Shown: positions 1 through 8,952, numbered from the stretch's first letter. The stretch: DNA of 40,004 nucleotides from Nonomuraea sp. SBT364 (GCF_001083785.1 NZ_LAVL01000072.1:1-40004), one strand, 5' to 3'. Numbers and translations: made by a program. The notes: generated by a model from the sequence alone, not told the origin.

Positions 1-82
1 TTTTCTAAGCACAGCGCTACCCCCGATATCACCACTTTCCTTTTCTCCGCCAGCGCCAGATGTTTAAAGGAGACACCCCCCC

Positions 83-1504
83 ATGCGTGCCTCCCTTCCC
101 TCCCGCCTGTGGCGAAGCCTCGCGCCCGTCGTGGCGGCGGCGTTACTTCTCGTCGCCGGCCTCGCCTCCCCCGCCCTGGCCTTCCCGGCCGCTTCCCGGG
201 CCGACCTGATCGACTACCTGGCCGGGATCTCCGGCCGGTCCACCCTGTCCGGCCAGCACAACCGCGAGCCCAACAGCGATCCCACCAAGTACACCCGCCT
301 CGTCCAGGGCATCACCGGCCAGACTCCGGGGCTGTGGGGCGGCGACTTCCTGTTCGCCTCCTCCGACGTCGCCAACCGGCAGACGATGGTCAACGAGGCG
401 ATCCGCCAGTGGCAGGGCGGCTCGGTCGTGGCTCTGACCTGGCACATGTGCCCGCCCACCACCGGCTCCACCTGCGGCTGGGACTCGGGCGGCGTGCTCA
501 GCCACCTGTCCGACAGCCAGTGGAACCAGCTCATCACCAACGGCACGAGCCTCAACAACGCCTTCAGGAACCGTCTCGCCGAAGCCGTGCCCTACCTGCG
601 CCGGCTCCAGAGCGCCGGCGTGCCCGTGCTGTGGCGGCCCGTCCACGAGATGAACGACGGCTGGTCCTGGTGGGGCGGCCGGCCCGGCGCGAACGGCAGC
701 CGCAAGCTCTACCAGATCACCCACGACTACTACACGGCCCAGGGCCTGACGAACCTCGTCTGGGTCTGGAACGTCAAGGACGTCTCCATGGGCTCCATCG
801 GCCAGTACTGGCCCGGCTCCGCCTACGCGGACGTGGCCTCGCTCGACGTCTGGGCCAAGCTGGAGCCCTCCTCCTCCGACTATCAGGCGATGATCGACGT
901 GGCCGGCGGGAAGCCGATCTCGCTGGCCGAGGTGGGCCGCGCCCCCAGCCCCGCGCTGCTGGACGCCCAGCCCCGCTGGACCTGGTTCATGGTGTGGGCG
1001 GAATGGCTCGTCGACCCGGCCTACAACACCAACGCGAGCGTGCAGGCCAGCTACTTCGGTCCGCGCGTGCTGAACCGGGGCGAATTCGCCATCACCGGTG
1101 GCGGCGGCACCCGTACCGGAAAGATCAGGGGCATCGGCGGCAAGTGCGTCGACGTCGCCGCGGCCGACTCCGCCAACGGCACCCGGGTGCAGCTCTACAC
1201 GTGCGACGCGAACGGCGCCGCGCAGGCGTGGACGGCAGGCGCCGACGGGACGGTGCGCGCGCTCGGCAAGTGCCTCGACGTGGCGGGCGGTGTGAACGCC
1301 GACGGCACCAGGGCGCAGATCTGGGACTGCGTCAGCGGCAACCCCAACCAGCAGTGGCGCTACGACGCGGCCACCCAGCGCCTGTCCAACCCGGCCACCG
1401 GCAGGTGCCTGGACGCCACCGGGCAGAGTTCGGCCGACGGCACCCCGCTGCAGATCTGGACCTGCACCGCCAACGCCAACCAGAAATGGACCCTGCCCGC
1501 ATGA
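83..1504 (+). CDS. Secreted GH26 beta-mannanase with C-terminal ricin-type lectin domain
   Basis: Predicted extracellular endo-beta-1,4-mannanase that cuts mannan or galactomannan. Residues 1-33 form a signal peptide (Arg-rich start, Ala/Leu core, ending ALA before FPAAS). The GH26 catalytic domain spans about 36-335. It shows the family pattern RPVHEMN with acid/base Glu189, followed by WSWWGGRPG, and a second Glu (283, in SLAEVG) in the nucleophile position. Residues about 345-473 are a ricin B/CBM13-type beta-trefoil with three QxW-like repeats (QAW, QQW, QKW) and paired cysteines, which would tether the enzyme to polysaccharide. The ATG is preceded by a strong AAAGGAGA ribosome site. A second GH26 gene follows in the same direction. 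The fold and catalytic class are well supported; the exact substrate is inferred from the family. Confidence 0.93.
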   Translation: MRASLPSRLWRSLAPVVAAALLLVAGLASPALAFPAASRADLIDYLAGISGRSTLSGQHNREPNSDPTKYTRLVQGITGQTPGLWGGDFLFASSDVANRQTMVNEAIRQWQGGSVVALTWHMCPPTTGSTCGWDSGGVLSHLSDSQWNQLITNGTSLNNAFRNRLAEAVPYLRRLQSAGVPVLWRPVHEMNDGWSWWGGRPGANGSRKLYQITHDYYTAQGLTNLVWVWNVKDVSMGSIGQYWPGSAYADVASLDVWAKLEPSSSDYQAMIDVAGGKPISLAEVGRAPSPALLDAQPRWTWFMVWAEWLVDPAYNTNASVQASYFGPRVLNRGEFAITGGGGTRTGKIRGIGGKCVDVAAADSANGTRVQLYTCDANGAAQAWTAGADGTVRALGKCLDVAGGVNADGTRAQIWDCVSGNPNQQWRYDAATQRLSNPATGRCLDATGQSSADGTPLQIWTCTANANQKWTLPA

Positions 1505-1506
1505 GT

Positions 1507-1596
1507 TTCCGCCGAACCAGGCGGCGGAAGAGGGGTCAGCAGAAGAACCATGGCTGCCGCGTCAGGCCGAGACCGCCGACTGATCCGAGAGTCGGC
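1507..1596 (+). terminator. Two hairpins after the first GH26 gene
   Basis: Directly after the stop codon an inverted repeat TTCCGCCG / CGGCGGAA (1507-1514 and 1522-1529) can form an 8-bp stem with a 7-base loop. A second one, GCCGACT / AGTCGGC, lies at 1575-1581 and 1590-1596. Neither has a T tract, which is usual for actinomycete terminators. The rest of the 1505-1778 gap holds no gene that I can support. Confidence 0.5.
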
Positions 1597-1778
1597 CGCC
1601 ACCGCGAACTCCAGGCCCATGATGACCAGAGCCACCAGGCCATTCTGATCAACGCTCCGATAATCGACACGCCGCGCGAAGCGGTCAGCGAAGCCGCCGC
1701 GTATCCCACGAATCCACACCAGCGCCGCATCCCCGAGCAGAGCGCCCTCTGGTGGCGCGACACAATCAGGAGCAACCG

Positions 1779-4037
1779 ATGACCAAGGTGCTCACCGTCC
1801 TGGTGACCCTTCTCTCCCTCTGCGTGGCCACCCCGCCCGCACGGGCCGATGACGCGTACCGGGAGAAACTGGACGACTTCTCCGCCTACGCCGACAGTGC
1901 CCGGCTGTCGGCCGCGTACCCGCCCAACCCCAACGGCGGGACGAACGTCGCCACGCTCGTGCCCTCACCGTTCGGCGACGGCCTCGGCCATGCCATGGCG
2001 CTGGCGTACACGCTGACGGGCGGCTACTCGGGACGCTCGCGGCCGGTGAACGGCTACTGGCCGGGGCTGCGGGCCGTGGAGCTGTGGATCGCCAACGGCA
2101 CGCCCGGCCAGGACGTGCTGCTCCAGCTCTCGGACGGCGACTCCTACGAGGCCCACCTGAACACGGTGCCGGGCTTCGACCCCACCTCGACCGCGCCCCA
2201 GCACGTGAGCGTCCCGATCACCGCCTTCACCCCGAAGTCGGGCACCGGGACGCTCAACACCTCCGGCGTTACGTCGTTCGCCCTCTACGTCAACCAGGTC
2301 GGCGGCGTACCGGAAGGAAGCCTCACGGTGGACGAGATCGAACTCGTCCTCGCGGAGAAGCCGTACGTCCCCGAGGTCACCTTCCCGAGCACCACGCTCA
2401 CGGCGAGCCGGGTGGGCAACCTCGTCACGACGCTGAACCGGAACGCCGTCCTGCCGGCGGGCGCGACGATCGTGCAGGCCCGCTACACCTCCGGCGATCC
2501 GGCCGTCGTCCCCGCCTTCGGCGACCGCTTCGTCCCCAAGGGCGACTTCGCCGGCCGGGGCACCGCCGTCGTCCGGCTCCGGCAGCTCAAGGTCCACCAG
2601 AACGGCGTCACCCACACCGTCGACCTGGACGTGAGCCTGCGGGTGACCGTACGCGACCTGCCGGCGCGCGTGGACGTCGTGGACTACCTGAAGAGGTTGA
2701 CGGGCAAGGGGATGCTCTCGGCCATGCACCACGACCAGTCGTACGCCGACCCGCTCAACGCCGACGTGCTGCACCAGCGGGTGGCCAACCAGTTCGGCGT
2801 CTACCCGGCCCTCTACAGCGCCGACTTCCTGACCGGCGGTACGGTCCCGTACCGGCAGAACATGATCGACGAGGTGGAGCGGCAGTGGGCGAACGGGAGC
2901 CTGGTGCAGATCATGTTCCACGTGTCGCCGCCGCAGTACACCGTCGAGCAGGAACGCGCCGGCGGCTGGGGCGGCGACCAGGCCCACGAGACGCTGCCCT
3001 CCCCCAACCGCATCTTCAGCTACCTCTACGAAGACCGGTGGAAGGAGCTGATGACCGACGGCACCCCGCTGAACACCAACTGGAAGCGGCGCATGGACGA
3101 GTACGCCCGCCTTCTCCAGCAGCTCGAGGACGCCGGCGTGACCGTGCTGCTGCGGCCCTTCCACGAGATGAACCAGCACGTCTTCTGGTGGGGCGGACGT
3201 CCCGGCCTGACCGGCAGCGCCGGCCTCTACCGGATGTTCCACGACTATCTGGAGGTCGAGAAGGGCCTGTCCAACCTCGTCTGGGTGTGGAACGTCCAGG
3301 ACCTGCCCGACAACTACGGGTGGGCCGACGGCGACCCCAAGTTCGACCGCTACGAGGGCCTGGAAGGCGGCCTGGCCGAGTACGACGCCAACGACTGGTC
3401 GAGCTTCAGCCCCGGCAAGGACTACTACGACGTGCTGTCGGTCGACTTCTACGACCCCGAGGGCTACGCCGCCCGCCACTACGAGCAGGCCGCGTCGATC
3501 GCGCGGCGCGACCGCAAGCCGATGATCATCGGTGAGACCTTCGTCCTCCCCACCCAGGCCGAGCAGGCCGCCCAGCCGAACTGGACACTCGCCATGCCGT
3601 GGGGCGCGCGTACCTGGAACCACAACACCGAGGAGGCGATGGCGGACTTCTACCACCACAGCATCGGGGCCTCCGGTGTGCCGAGGCTGGCCACCCGGCA
3701 CAACGCGGTCGATCCGCGCCCCCGCGTCTCCCTGGAGGCCGGCGCCGACAGGGTCGTCACCTTCGTCCGGCCGGCGCACGCGGCGGCCCGGGAGCTGACG
3801 GTACGGTACGCCGTCCGCGACGACCGCCACACCCGGGCGGGCCGGGACTACGTGCCGCTCGACGGGCGGGTGACGTTCGCCCCGGGCCGGACCACCGCGA
3901 CCGAGACCGTGCGGGTCATCGACCGGCCCGGCTCCGGCCCGGACAGGCGCACTGTCACGCTCACGCTCCTGCCCGGCAGGGACTACCGGGGGACCGACCC
4001 CGTCTCGGCCACGGTCCGGCTCACCGCCGGCCGCTGA
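1779..4037 (+). CDS. Secreted multidomain GH26 beta-mannanase (CBM-like, GH26, Calx-beta-like)
   Basis: A second secreted GH26 enzyme, 752 aa. I chose the ATG at 1779 because AGGAG stands 6 bases upstream and it gives a clean 23-residue signal peptide ending ARA. Residues about 25-200 form a beta-sandwich resembling a carbohydrate-binding module (KLDDFSAY start, VDEIELV end). A second all-beta module runs to about 290. The GH26 domain follows, about 295-630, with RPFHEMN (acid/base Glu463), FWWGGRPG, LVWVWNVQD and IIGETF (nucleophile Glu586). The last 100 residues look like a Calx-beta domain (YAVRDD, AGRDYVPLDGRVTFAPG, TVTLTLLPG). Architecture and substrate-binding modules differ from the upstream GH26 protein, so the two enzymes probably work on different parts of mannan rather than being redundant. 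Confidence 0.9.
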   Translation: MTKVLTVLVTLLSLCVATPPARADDAYREKLDDFSAYADSARLSAAYPPNPNGGTNVATLVPSPFGDGLGHAMALAYTLTGGYSGRSRPVNGYWPGLRAVELWIANGTPGQDVLLQLSDGDSYEAHLNTVPGFDPTSTAPQHVSVPITAFTPKSGTGTLNTSGVTSFALYVNQVGGVPEGSLTVDEIELVLAEKPYVPEVTFPSTTLTASRVGNLVTTLNRNAVLPAGATIVQARYTSGDPAVVPAFGDRFVPKGDFAGRGTAVVRLRQLKVHQNGVTHTVDLDVSLRVTVRDLPARVDVVDYLKRLTGKGMLSAMHHDQSYADPLNADVLHQRVANQFGVYPALYSADFLTGGTVPYRQNMIDEVERQWANGSLVQIMFHVSPPQYTVEQERAGGWGGDQAHETLPSPNRIFSYLYEDRWKELMTDGTPLNTNWKRRMDEYARLLQQLEDAGVTVLLRPFHEMNQHVFWWGGRPGLTGSAGLYRMFHDYLEVEKGLSNLVWVWNVQDLPDNYGWADGDPKFDRYEGLEGGLAEYDANDWSSFSPGKDYYDVLSVDFYDPEGYAARHYEQAASIARRDRKPMIIGETFVLPTQAEQAAQPNWTLAMPWGARTWNHNTEEAMADFYHHSIGASGVPRLATRHNAVDPRPRVSLEAGADRVVTFVRPAHAAARELTVRYAVRDDRHTRAGRDYVPLDGRVTFAPGRTTATETVRVIDRPGSGPDRRTVTLTLLPGRDYRGTDPVSATVRLTAGR

Positions 4038-4078
4038 CCCGCGCCTCGCGATTCCGCAACGCCCGGGTGATCGTCCCG

Positions 4079-4126
4079 ACATCGTGCCCCCTCATCCTGG
4101 AACCAGACGATGAGGGGGCACGATGT
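4079..4126. repeat. 18-bp perfect inverted repeat covering the RBS and start codon of the next gene
   Basis: Arms 4079-4096 and 4109-4126 are exact reverse complements, and the 12-base loop contains a further CTGG/CCAG pairing. The stem includes the GAGGGGG ribosome site and the ATG at 4123. It could terminate transcription from the mannanase gene, or hide the start of the downstream gene when read into from upstream. No T tract follows. Confidence 0.75.
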
Positions 4127-4452
4127 GGTGGAAGCTTGCCCGGATGTTCCTCGGCCTGGCGTACGTCGTCCTGCTGCTGGCGGTCGCGGTCTTCTCGTGG
4201 AACCTGCTGATCTTCCCCTTCTTCCTCCTCGCGGTTCCGCCTCACCAGGTGGCATTCATGTTCCTTTCCCTGTGGCCTCCGGGGTGGGTCTTCCCGGTCT
4301 GGGTGCTGGCTCTGCTTCTTGTCGCGCAGGTGGCCGCCGCCCGATGGATCCGGCGGAACGACGGGCGGCAACTGGCGCGCGGAGTTCGCACGGCCCTGTG
4401 GGGAAGCATCGCCCTGGTGGCGGCTCAAGGCGTTGTGGACCTGCTGACCTGA
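4123..4452 (+). CDS. Small integral membrane protein of unknown function
   Basis: A 109-residue protein with three or four hydrophobic segments (about 8-38, 40-56, 58-74 and 90-107) and a short basic stretch around 75-85 (RWIRRNDGRQ), so it is predicted to sit in the cytoplasmic membrane. I do not recognise a family. The start ATG is the only good one, with GAGGGGG upstream, but both lie inside the stem of a long hairpin. Translation may therefore be low or conditional when transcription runs in from the mannanase genes. Confidence 0.65.
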   Translation: MWWKLARMFLGLAYVVLLLAVAVFSWNLLIFPFFLLAVPPHQVAFMFLSLWPPGWVFPVWVLALLLVAQVAAARWIRRNDGRQLARGVRTALWGSIALVAAQGVVDLLT

Positions 4453-4512
4453 TGCGGCAGCACTGCCCGTTGTCCATGGGTTCTGCCGCCGACGCGGCTA
4501 TCGTCCTTGGCC

Positions 4513-5175
4513 ATGACCGAGTCCGCTTACCTGCACGCCACCCAAGTGGCCTACGACACCGTCGCCGCCGACTACGCCGAGCTCCTCCGGGAGGAGCTCG
4601 GTGGCAAGCCGCTGGACCGCGCCATGCCGGCGGCGTTCGCCGAGCACGTGCGGGGCCCGGGCGCCGGAGAGGTCGCCGACCTCGGCTGCGGACCCGGCCG
4701 CGTCACCGCCCATCTGCGGTCCCTCGGCGTGAACGCGTTCGGCGTCGACCTGTCACCGCAGATGGTCGCGGTCGCCCGCAGGAGCTACCCGGACCTGCGG
4801 TTCGAGCAGGGCTCGATGACCGCTCTGGACCTGGCGGACGAGGCCGTCGGCGGCGCCATCGCCTGGTACTCCACCGTGCACACCCCGCCGGAGGTGCTGC
4901 CGGCGGTGTTCGACGAGATCCATCGGGTGCTGGCCCCGGGCGGCCACTTCCTGATCGCCTTCAAGGTCGGCGACGAACGCCGCCACGCCCGACACGGCTA
5001 CGGCCACGAAATATCGCTCGACATCTATTGGATGCGCCCTGAGCACATCGCCGAACTCATGAGCACATCCGGCCTGGTCGTGGATGCCCAGCTGATCCGC
5101 GAACCCGATGACAGCGAGAAGCCCCGCTCGGGCCGGCAGGCTTTCTTCCTGGCCCACAAACCGCACGCCTCCTGA
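4513..5175 (+). CDS. Class I SAM-dependent methyltransferase
   Basis: A 220-residue methyltransferase of the small-molecule type. Motif I is VADLGCGPGRVTAHL, the acidic residue that would bind the SAM ribose is in FGVDLSPQM, and the later motif HRVLAPGGHFLIAFK is typical of Methyltransf_11/25 proteins. The substrate cannot be told from sequence. I chose the ATG at 4513 over the TTG two codons earlier. There is no Shine-Dalgarno sequence; instead a TATCGT -10 element ends 8 bases before the ATG, which suggests a leaderless mRNA. The gene stands alone between a membrane protein and a decayed HIT gene. Confidence 0.88.
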   Translation: MTESAYLHATQVAYDTVAADYAELLREELGGKPLDRAMPAAFAEHVRGPGAGEVADLGCGPGRVTAHLRSLGVNAFGVDLSPQMVAVARRSYPDLRFEQGSMTALDLADEAVGGAIAWYSTVHTPPEVLPAVFDEIHRVLAPGGHFLIAFKVGDERRHARHGYGHEISLDIYWMRPEHIAELMSTSGLVVDAQLIREPDDSEKPRSGRQAFFLAHKPHAS

Positions 5176-5196
5176 GTACGCCGCAATCATGAGCCG

Positions 5197-5462
5197 ATGG
5201 AGTTCTGCATCTTCTGCGAGCTCATCGCGGGGCGCGCCGAGGCCGGACACGTACTCGTGATCCCCCGCGCGCACGTGGCCGGCCTGGCGGACGCCGACGA
5301 CGAGGTCGGTACGGCGATCCGGCGCACGGCACGGCGCCTGTCGGTCGCGTTGCGCGCGTCGGGGCTCCGGGAGACGGCGTGGTGGTCACCGCAGACTGGA
5401 AGAAGCGCTCGCGCGACCTCCTCGACCAGGACGCGACACTGATCCGGCAAGCCCTCACCTGA
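5197..5462 (+). pseudogene. Decayed HIT-family nucleotide hydrolase
   Basis: The reading frame opens with a typical HIT start, MEFCIFCELIAGRAEA, then jumps straight to GHVLVIPRAHVAGL. About 25 residues that normally lie between these two motifs are missing. After RLSVALRASGLRE the frame degenerates and stops at 5442. The natural C-terminal tail (GVVVTADWKKRSRDLL and on to the stop at 5462) continues in another frame. The histidine triad HxHxH is absent altogether, so no activity is expected. An intact HIT gene lies 1.8 kb downstream. Confidence 0.75.
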
Positions 5463-5546
5463 TCGCGCGGACGGCCGGCGACCGCACTGCGGAAACTCCG
5501 ATACGAGCCCTGACCGCGCGGGCGCCTGATCGGTACGCTCGTCGCC

Positions 5547-6197
5547 ATGGGACTGGACGAGGCATCTCTGCAGCTCGTGGACGTGGCGTCGGCGTTGGAG
5601 GAGACTCTCACCGCCCTGCGGGCTGTGGGCGCCGCCCCCGCGTACCGCGTGGGCGGAACGGGGGCCGCCCTGCTGCAAGGCGTTCAGCTTCCTGTCGGAG
5701 ATCTCGATCTCCTGCTGGCCCGGCGCGAGGACGTGGACACGGTCGCCGCCGCCCTCTCCCCATTCCCCTGTCTCTACGCGACATCGTGGCTCCCCGAAAG
5801 CGCGCAGTATTTCGCCAGGTACGAGGTGAACGGGGTGCACGTGGAAATCAGCACGGTCGAGCAGGAGACCGATTCCGACGGGATGGAGTGCGTCGGCCGC
5901 GGCCCGTGGCAGCACTACGTCATGATCACGTGCGGCTCGTATCGCGTCCCGGTGGTGCGGCTGGAGCTGCGGCTGGCCACCGAGCTCCTGCGCGACCGCC
6001 CCGACCGATACGAGCCCCTCCTCGACCACCTGGCGACCTACGGGTTCGACGCCGCTCTTCTCCACCGGGCCATGACCGCTCGCGACCTTCCGCCGGAACG
6101 GCGGCACTACGTCACCGACCGCCTCACCCACTCCCGCCCCCGGCCCGGTGCAGCTATGACAGGAATTTCTGGGCGAGAAAGATCACCAGAGACGTGA
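5547..6197 (+). CDS. Nucleotidyltransferase-fold protein
   Basis: A 216-residue protein whose N-terminal half carries a nucleotidyltransferase signature: YRVGGTGAALLQG followed by PVGDLDLLLAR, where the two Asp residues would bind the metal, and a third acidic position in VNGVHVEIS. This resembles aminoglycoside adenylyltransferase-like and AbiEii-like folds, but the substrate is unknown and resistance should not be assumed. A TACGCT -10 element ends 7 bases before the ATG and no ribosome site is seen, pointing to leaderless expression. The 3' end overlaps the convergent membrane-protein gene by 44 bases, so the last 15 or so residues may be non-conserved read-through. Confidence 0.75.
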   Translation: MGLDEASLQLVDVASALEETLTALRAVGAAPAYRVGGTGAALLQGVQLPVGDLDLLLARREDVDTVAAALSPFPCLYATSWLPESAQYFARYEVNGVHVEISTVEQETDSDGMECVGRGPWQHYVMITCGSYRVPVVRLELRLATELLRDRPDRYEPLLDHLATYGFDAALLHRAMTARDLPPERRHYVTDRLTHSRPRPGAAMTGISGRERSPET

Positions 6198-7132
6198 CGA
6201 TGCCCGCCACGTACTGCAATATCCACCCCGTCCTGATCGGCAGGCTCTTGAGCGAGCGAAAATACTGGTAGGTCTTGGTGACGTCCTCGAAGCCGGGCGC
6301 AGCCAGCAGATCGCTGTCCGGCCGGGCCAGCTGAGGCAGCATCGGGCCGAGGATGGTGTCGACGTGGCGGCGCACCAGCCGGGAAAGTGTCGCGTAAGGC
6401 TGCACGGCGACGTAGAGCGCGAGCAGCACCGCCAGGACCGGAAAGACGGTCAGAAACGCGGAGGCCACGGGAGAGCGCAGAACGCCGGCCAGAACGGCAG
6501 CGGCGACCTCCGAGGCGATCACCCCCGTGGCCATTCCCGCCGCCACCAGCGCGTAGAGCCTGCAAGCCTCCTTGACGGCCGGCGTGTGGGCCGGATCCAG
6601 CCATGACATGGACAGCTCCCGGCAGCGAAGCAGCCGGAAGGGCACCTCGGCCACGGTGAGCAGCCAGTAAAGGACTCCGCCTCCGGTGAACCCGAACCAT
6701 CCGACCAGCACGTACAGGAGCGCGGGATGGGGCGGCATCACCGCGATGTTGCCCGGCGAAGGTGACGGCCCGCCGCCACGACCACCAGGCCAACGCCAGC
6801 ATGGCCATGCAGATGGGTACGCCTGTCAGCCCGAAAAGGTTTCTGGTGAGATCCCGATAGGCGACCTCGGGCAACCAGAAGAGCGCGAGCAGGTTGAGGA
6901 CGTACGGCCAGCTCGCGGCCGCGGCGACCGAGATGGCGGCCGTGACGGCATTTTCGGGGAACGGAATGGCGATCGCCACAAGTCTGGCGATCAATACTGG
7001 CCACGCTCGTCGATATCCGCGCTCCAGCGCGGTGACGAGGGGCGATGGTCCCGGGCTTGCCTGTCGCCCCTCGGCCGCGGCGATCAGCTTGCTCAGGAGA
7101 TCCGTCGTCGGTGGTTGTGTCGCAGGCTGCAT
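6154..7132 (-). pseudogene. Multi-pass membrane protein interrupted by a one-base frameshift
   Basis: Two overlapping frames together give one coherent membrane protein of about 325 residues. The first part starts at ATG 7132 (RBS GGGGGGC) and holds segments such as AWPVLIARLVAIAIPF and YVLNLLALFWL, ending near RRAVTFAG. The second part continues as NIAVMPPHPALLYVLVGWF with four more hydrophobic stretches and ends IFLAQKFLS. Removing one base from the CCC run at 6752-6754 joins them as TFAGNIAVMPPH. It is either a recent mutation or an assembly error. The family is not recognised. The gene diverges from the HIT gene at 7225. Confidence 0.7.
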
Positions 7133-7224
7133 CCGCCCCCCAGGGGACCTCAAGCGAAACTCGACGCCAGAACCCGAAAACAATGAATTTTACGCAGAGA
7201 TCGAAGTGGCCGAGAATCCAGCCA

Positions 7225-7653
7225 ATGAACTCATGCCCTTTCTGTCCCATCGGCGCCGGCGATGTAGAAGGTGAGCTCGTCGCCCATCGCACCGCCAACG
7301 TTTTCGTCCTGCCCGTCCCCTGGCAGCGCGCGAAGAACCTCGGCCACTGTCTCGTGCTCCCGGCTGCGCACGTGACGAGTCTCCACGCCGCTCCCCGCGG
7401 CCTTCTGGCCGAGCTGTTCGACGTGGTCGCCCAGGTGACCGCCGCCGTTCGCGAGGTGTTCGGAGCGCCCGGCAGCATGGTCCTGCAGAACGACGACATC
7501 CCCGGCCAGACGCTGTCCCATCTGCACGTCCATGTGATCCCCCGCTCCCCTGACGACGGATTCATCCTCGCGGACCCCGGCAAGCTGGAGATCCCCTTCG
7601 AAGCCCGGGCCCAGCAGGCCGCACGACTCCGCGAGGCACTCACCGGGCGATAG
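7225..7653 (+). CDS. HIT-family nucleotide hydrolase/transferase
   Basis: A 142-residue histidine-triad protein, cytoplasmic, expected to hydrolyse a nucleoside phosphoramidate, AMP-lysine or dinucleotide substrate. It starts MNSCPFCPIGAG with a CxxC metal-type motif, has GHCLVLPAAHVTSL, and ends in the full active site NDDIPGQTLSHLHVHVIPR with His99, His101 and His103. The length is normal for the family. An in-frame ATG at 7183 would add 14 residues, but the CxxC motif close to the N-terminus favours 7225. A hairpin follows the stop codon. The exact substrate cannot be given from sequence. Confidence 0.9.
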   Translation: MNSCPFCPIGAGDVEGELVAHRTANVFVLPVPWQRAKNLGHCLVLPAAHVTSLHAAPRGLLAELFDVVAQVTAAVREVFGAPGSMVLQNDDIPGQTLSHLHVHVIPRSPDDGFILADPGKLEIPFEARAQQAARLREALTGR

Positions 7654-7663
7654 CCCACGAAGC

Positions 7664-7679
7664 CCAGGCGACGGCCTGG
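7664..7679 (+). terminator. Hairpin after the HIT gene
   Basis: CCAGGC / GCCTGG with a 4-base loop begins 11 bases after the HIT stop codon. No T tract follows. Confidence 0.45.
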
Positions 7680-7842
7680 AACTCCCCCGGTTCGGAGGTG
7701 GCTCGGCCCGCCGGCATACCCGGCACATACCGCCGCTCCCTAGGTTTGACCGGCAATGCCATGCCGACCTGGCCGCCAAGGGCCGCCCTGCTCCACCGAT
7801 CTTTCTGTCATCCTCGATCCCGGAACGGCCGGAAGGCTGCAC

Positions 7843-8952
7843 ATGCCGAACCTTGGGTACCTGCCTGAATTCGCAGGGCTGGAGACCATCGACTTCCTGT
7901 CCACCGAGGCTCTCGCCGTCAAGTTGCTGCATGCCGGGTTCGAGGCGGAGGATGGCCGCTCCCAGCCCGGCTCGATGCCTTCCGGCGAACGGTACGCAGC
8001 CGCGAAAGCCGATCCGAGCGCGTTCGCGTGGCGGTTGCGGCTGGAGAGCGGCGGGGACGAGGAATGCTTCCGGGATTACCTTGAGCGCTTCGTCAGCGAG
8101 ATCGACACCACGGTCATCACCGCACTGATCATCGGCGACTGCTGGAACCCCGGGCCGGCCAACGACTGGCCCGATCAGGTGCGCGACCTGTTGATCGAGC
8201 GTTGCGCGGAGTTTCCCGCGCTGAGCGCGCTGTTCTTCGGCGAGGTCGTCGTCGCGGAAACCAAGAAGATCTCCTGGATCGCACAGACCGACGTCTCGCC
8301 GCTGCTGGACGCCTTTCCCGCGTTGACCGAATTCGCCGTCCGGGGGGCCGACCACATGACGTTCCACGGGGTCGGGACCTTCAGCCTCGCGTGGAACGTA
8401 CCGCGTCATGAAGCGTTGCGCCGCCTGACGATTCAGTCACACCGGCTGGATCCGGTCGTGGTACGCGGCGTTCTGGCCTCCGAGCTTCCCGCGCTGGAGC
8501 ACCTGGAGCTCTTCCTCGGCTCGGCGGACCACGACGGCGCCCGGCCCGCCGATCTGGCGCCGCTGCTGTCGGGCTCGGTCTTCCCCGCTCTGAAGCACCT
8601 CGGTCTGCGCAACGGCCAGAACACCGACGAGTTGGTCGCAGCTCTGGCCGACGCCCCCATCACCCGCCGGCTGGCCACCCTCGACGTGTCCTTGGGCACC
8701 CTCACCGACAAGGGCGCCCGCCTCCTGGACACCCCGAGCTTCGGCCACCTGGACCGGCTCGACCTGCACCACCATTACATGTCGGAAGAGATGACCGAAC
8801 GGATTCGCATCCGGTTCACCGATGCGGGAGTCGAGGTCGACACCAACGACCGCCAGCAACTCGACGAATGGGAGGACTGGGGTGATCCTGAGGATTCGGC
8901 TGACGAGGACGACTGGGAGCCCGTCTCGTACTTCCCGGCGATCACCGACTGA
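7843..8952 (+). CDS. STM4015 family protein (leucine-rich-like repeats)
   Basis: A 369-residue protein matching the STM4015 family as I know it: N-terminal YLPEFAGLETIDF, then a central region of leucine-rich-like units (PALEHLELFLGSADH, PALKHLGLRNGQNTDELVA, TRRLATLDVSLGTLTDKGA, HLDRLDLHHHYMSEEM), and an acidic tail (EDWGDPEDSADEDD). The role is unknown; repeats of this kind usually bind other proteins. I chose the ATG at 7843, preceded by GGAAGG, rather than an upstream ATG at 7756, because family members begin at this point. It is followed by the operator-bearing promoter region of the SARP gene. Confidence 0.85.
   Translation: MPNLGYLPEFAGLETIDFLSTEALAVKLLHAGFEAEDGRSQPGSMPSGERYAAAKADPSAFAWRLRLESGGDEECFRDYLERFVSEIDTTVITALIIGDCWNPGPANDWPDQVRDLLIERCAEFPALSALFFGEVVVAETKKISWIAQTDVSPLLDAFPALTEFAVRGADHMTFHGVGTFSLAWNVPRHEALRRLTIQSHRLDPVVVRGVLASELPALEHLELFLGSADHDGARPADLAPLLSGSVFPALKHLGLRNGQNTDELVAALADAPITRRLATLDVSLGTLTDKGARLLDTPSFGHLDRLDLHHHYMSEEMTERIRIRFTDAGVEVDTNDRQQLDEWEDWGDPEDSADEDDWEPVSYFPAITD

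Noticed and set aside
143..724. 193-residue minus-strand frame in the first mannanase gene
   Set aside because: Antisense shadow, composition Gly/Val/Ala-rich, no start signals.
1965..4082. 705-residue open frame on the minus strand
   Set aside because: It is the antisense of the second mannanase gene, His/Val/Gly-rich with no domain, a usual effect of high GC.
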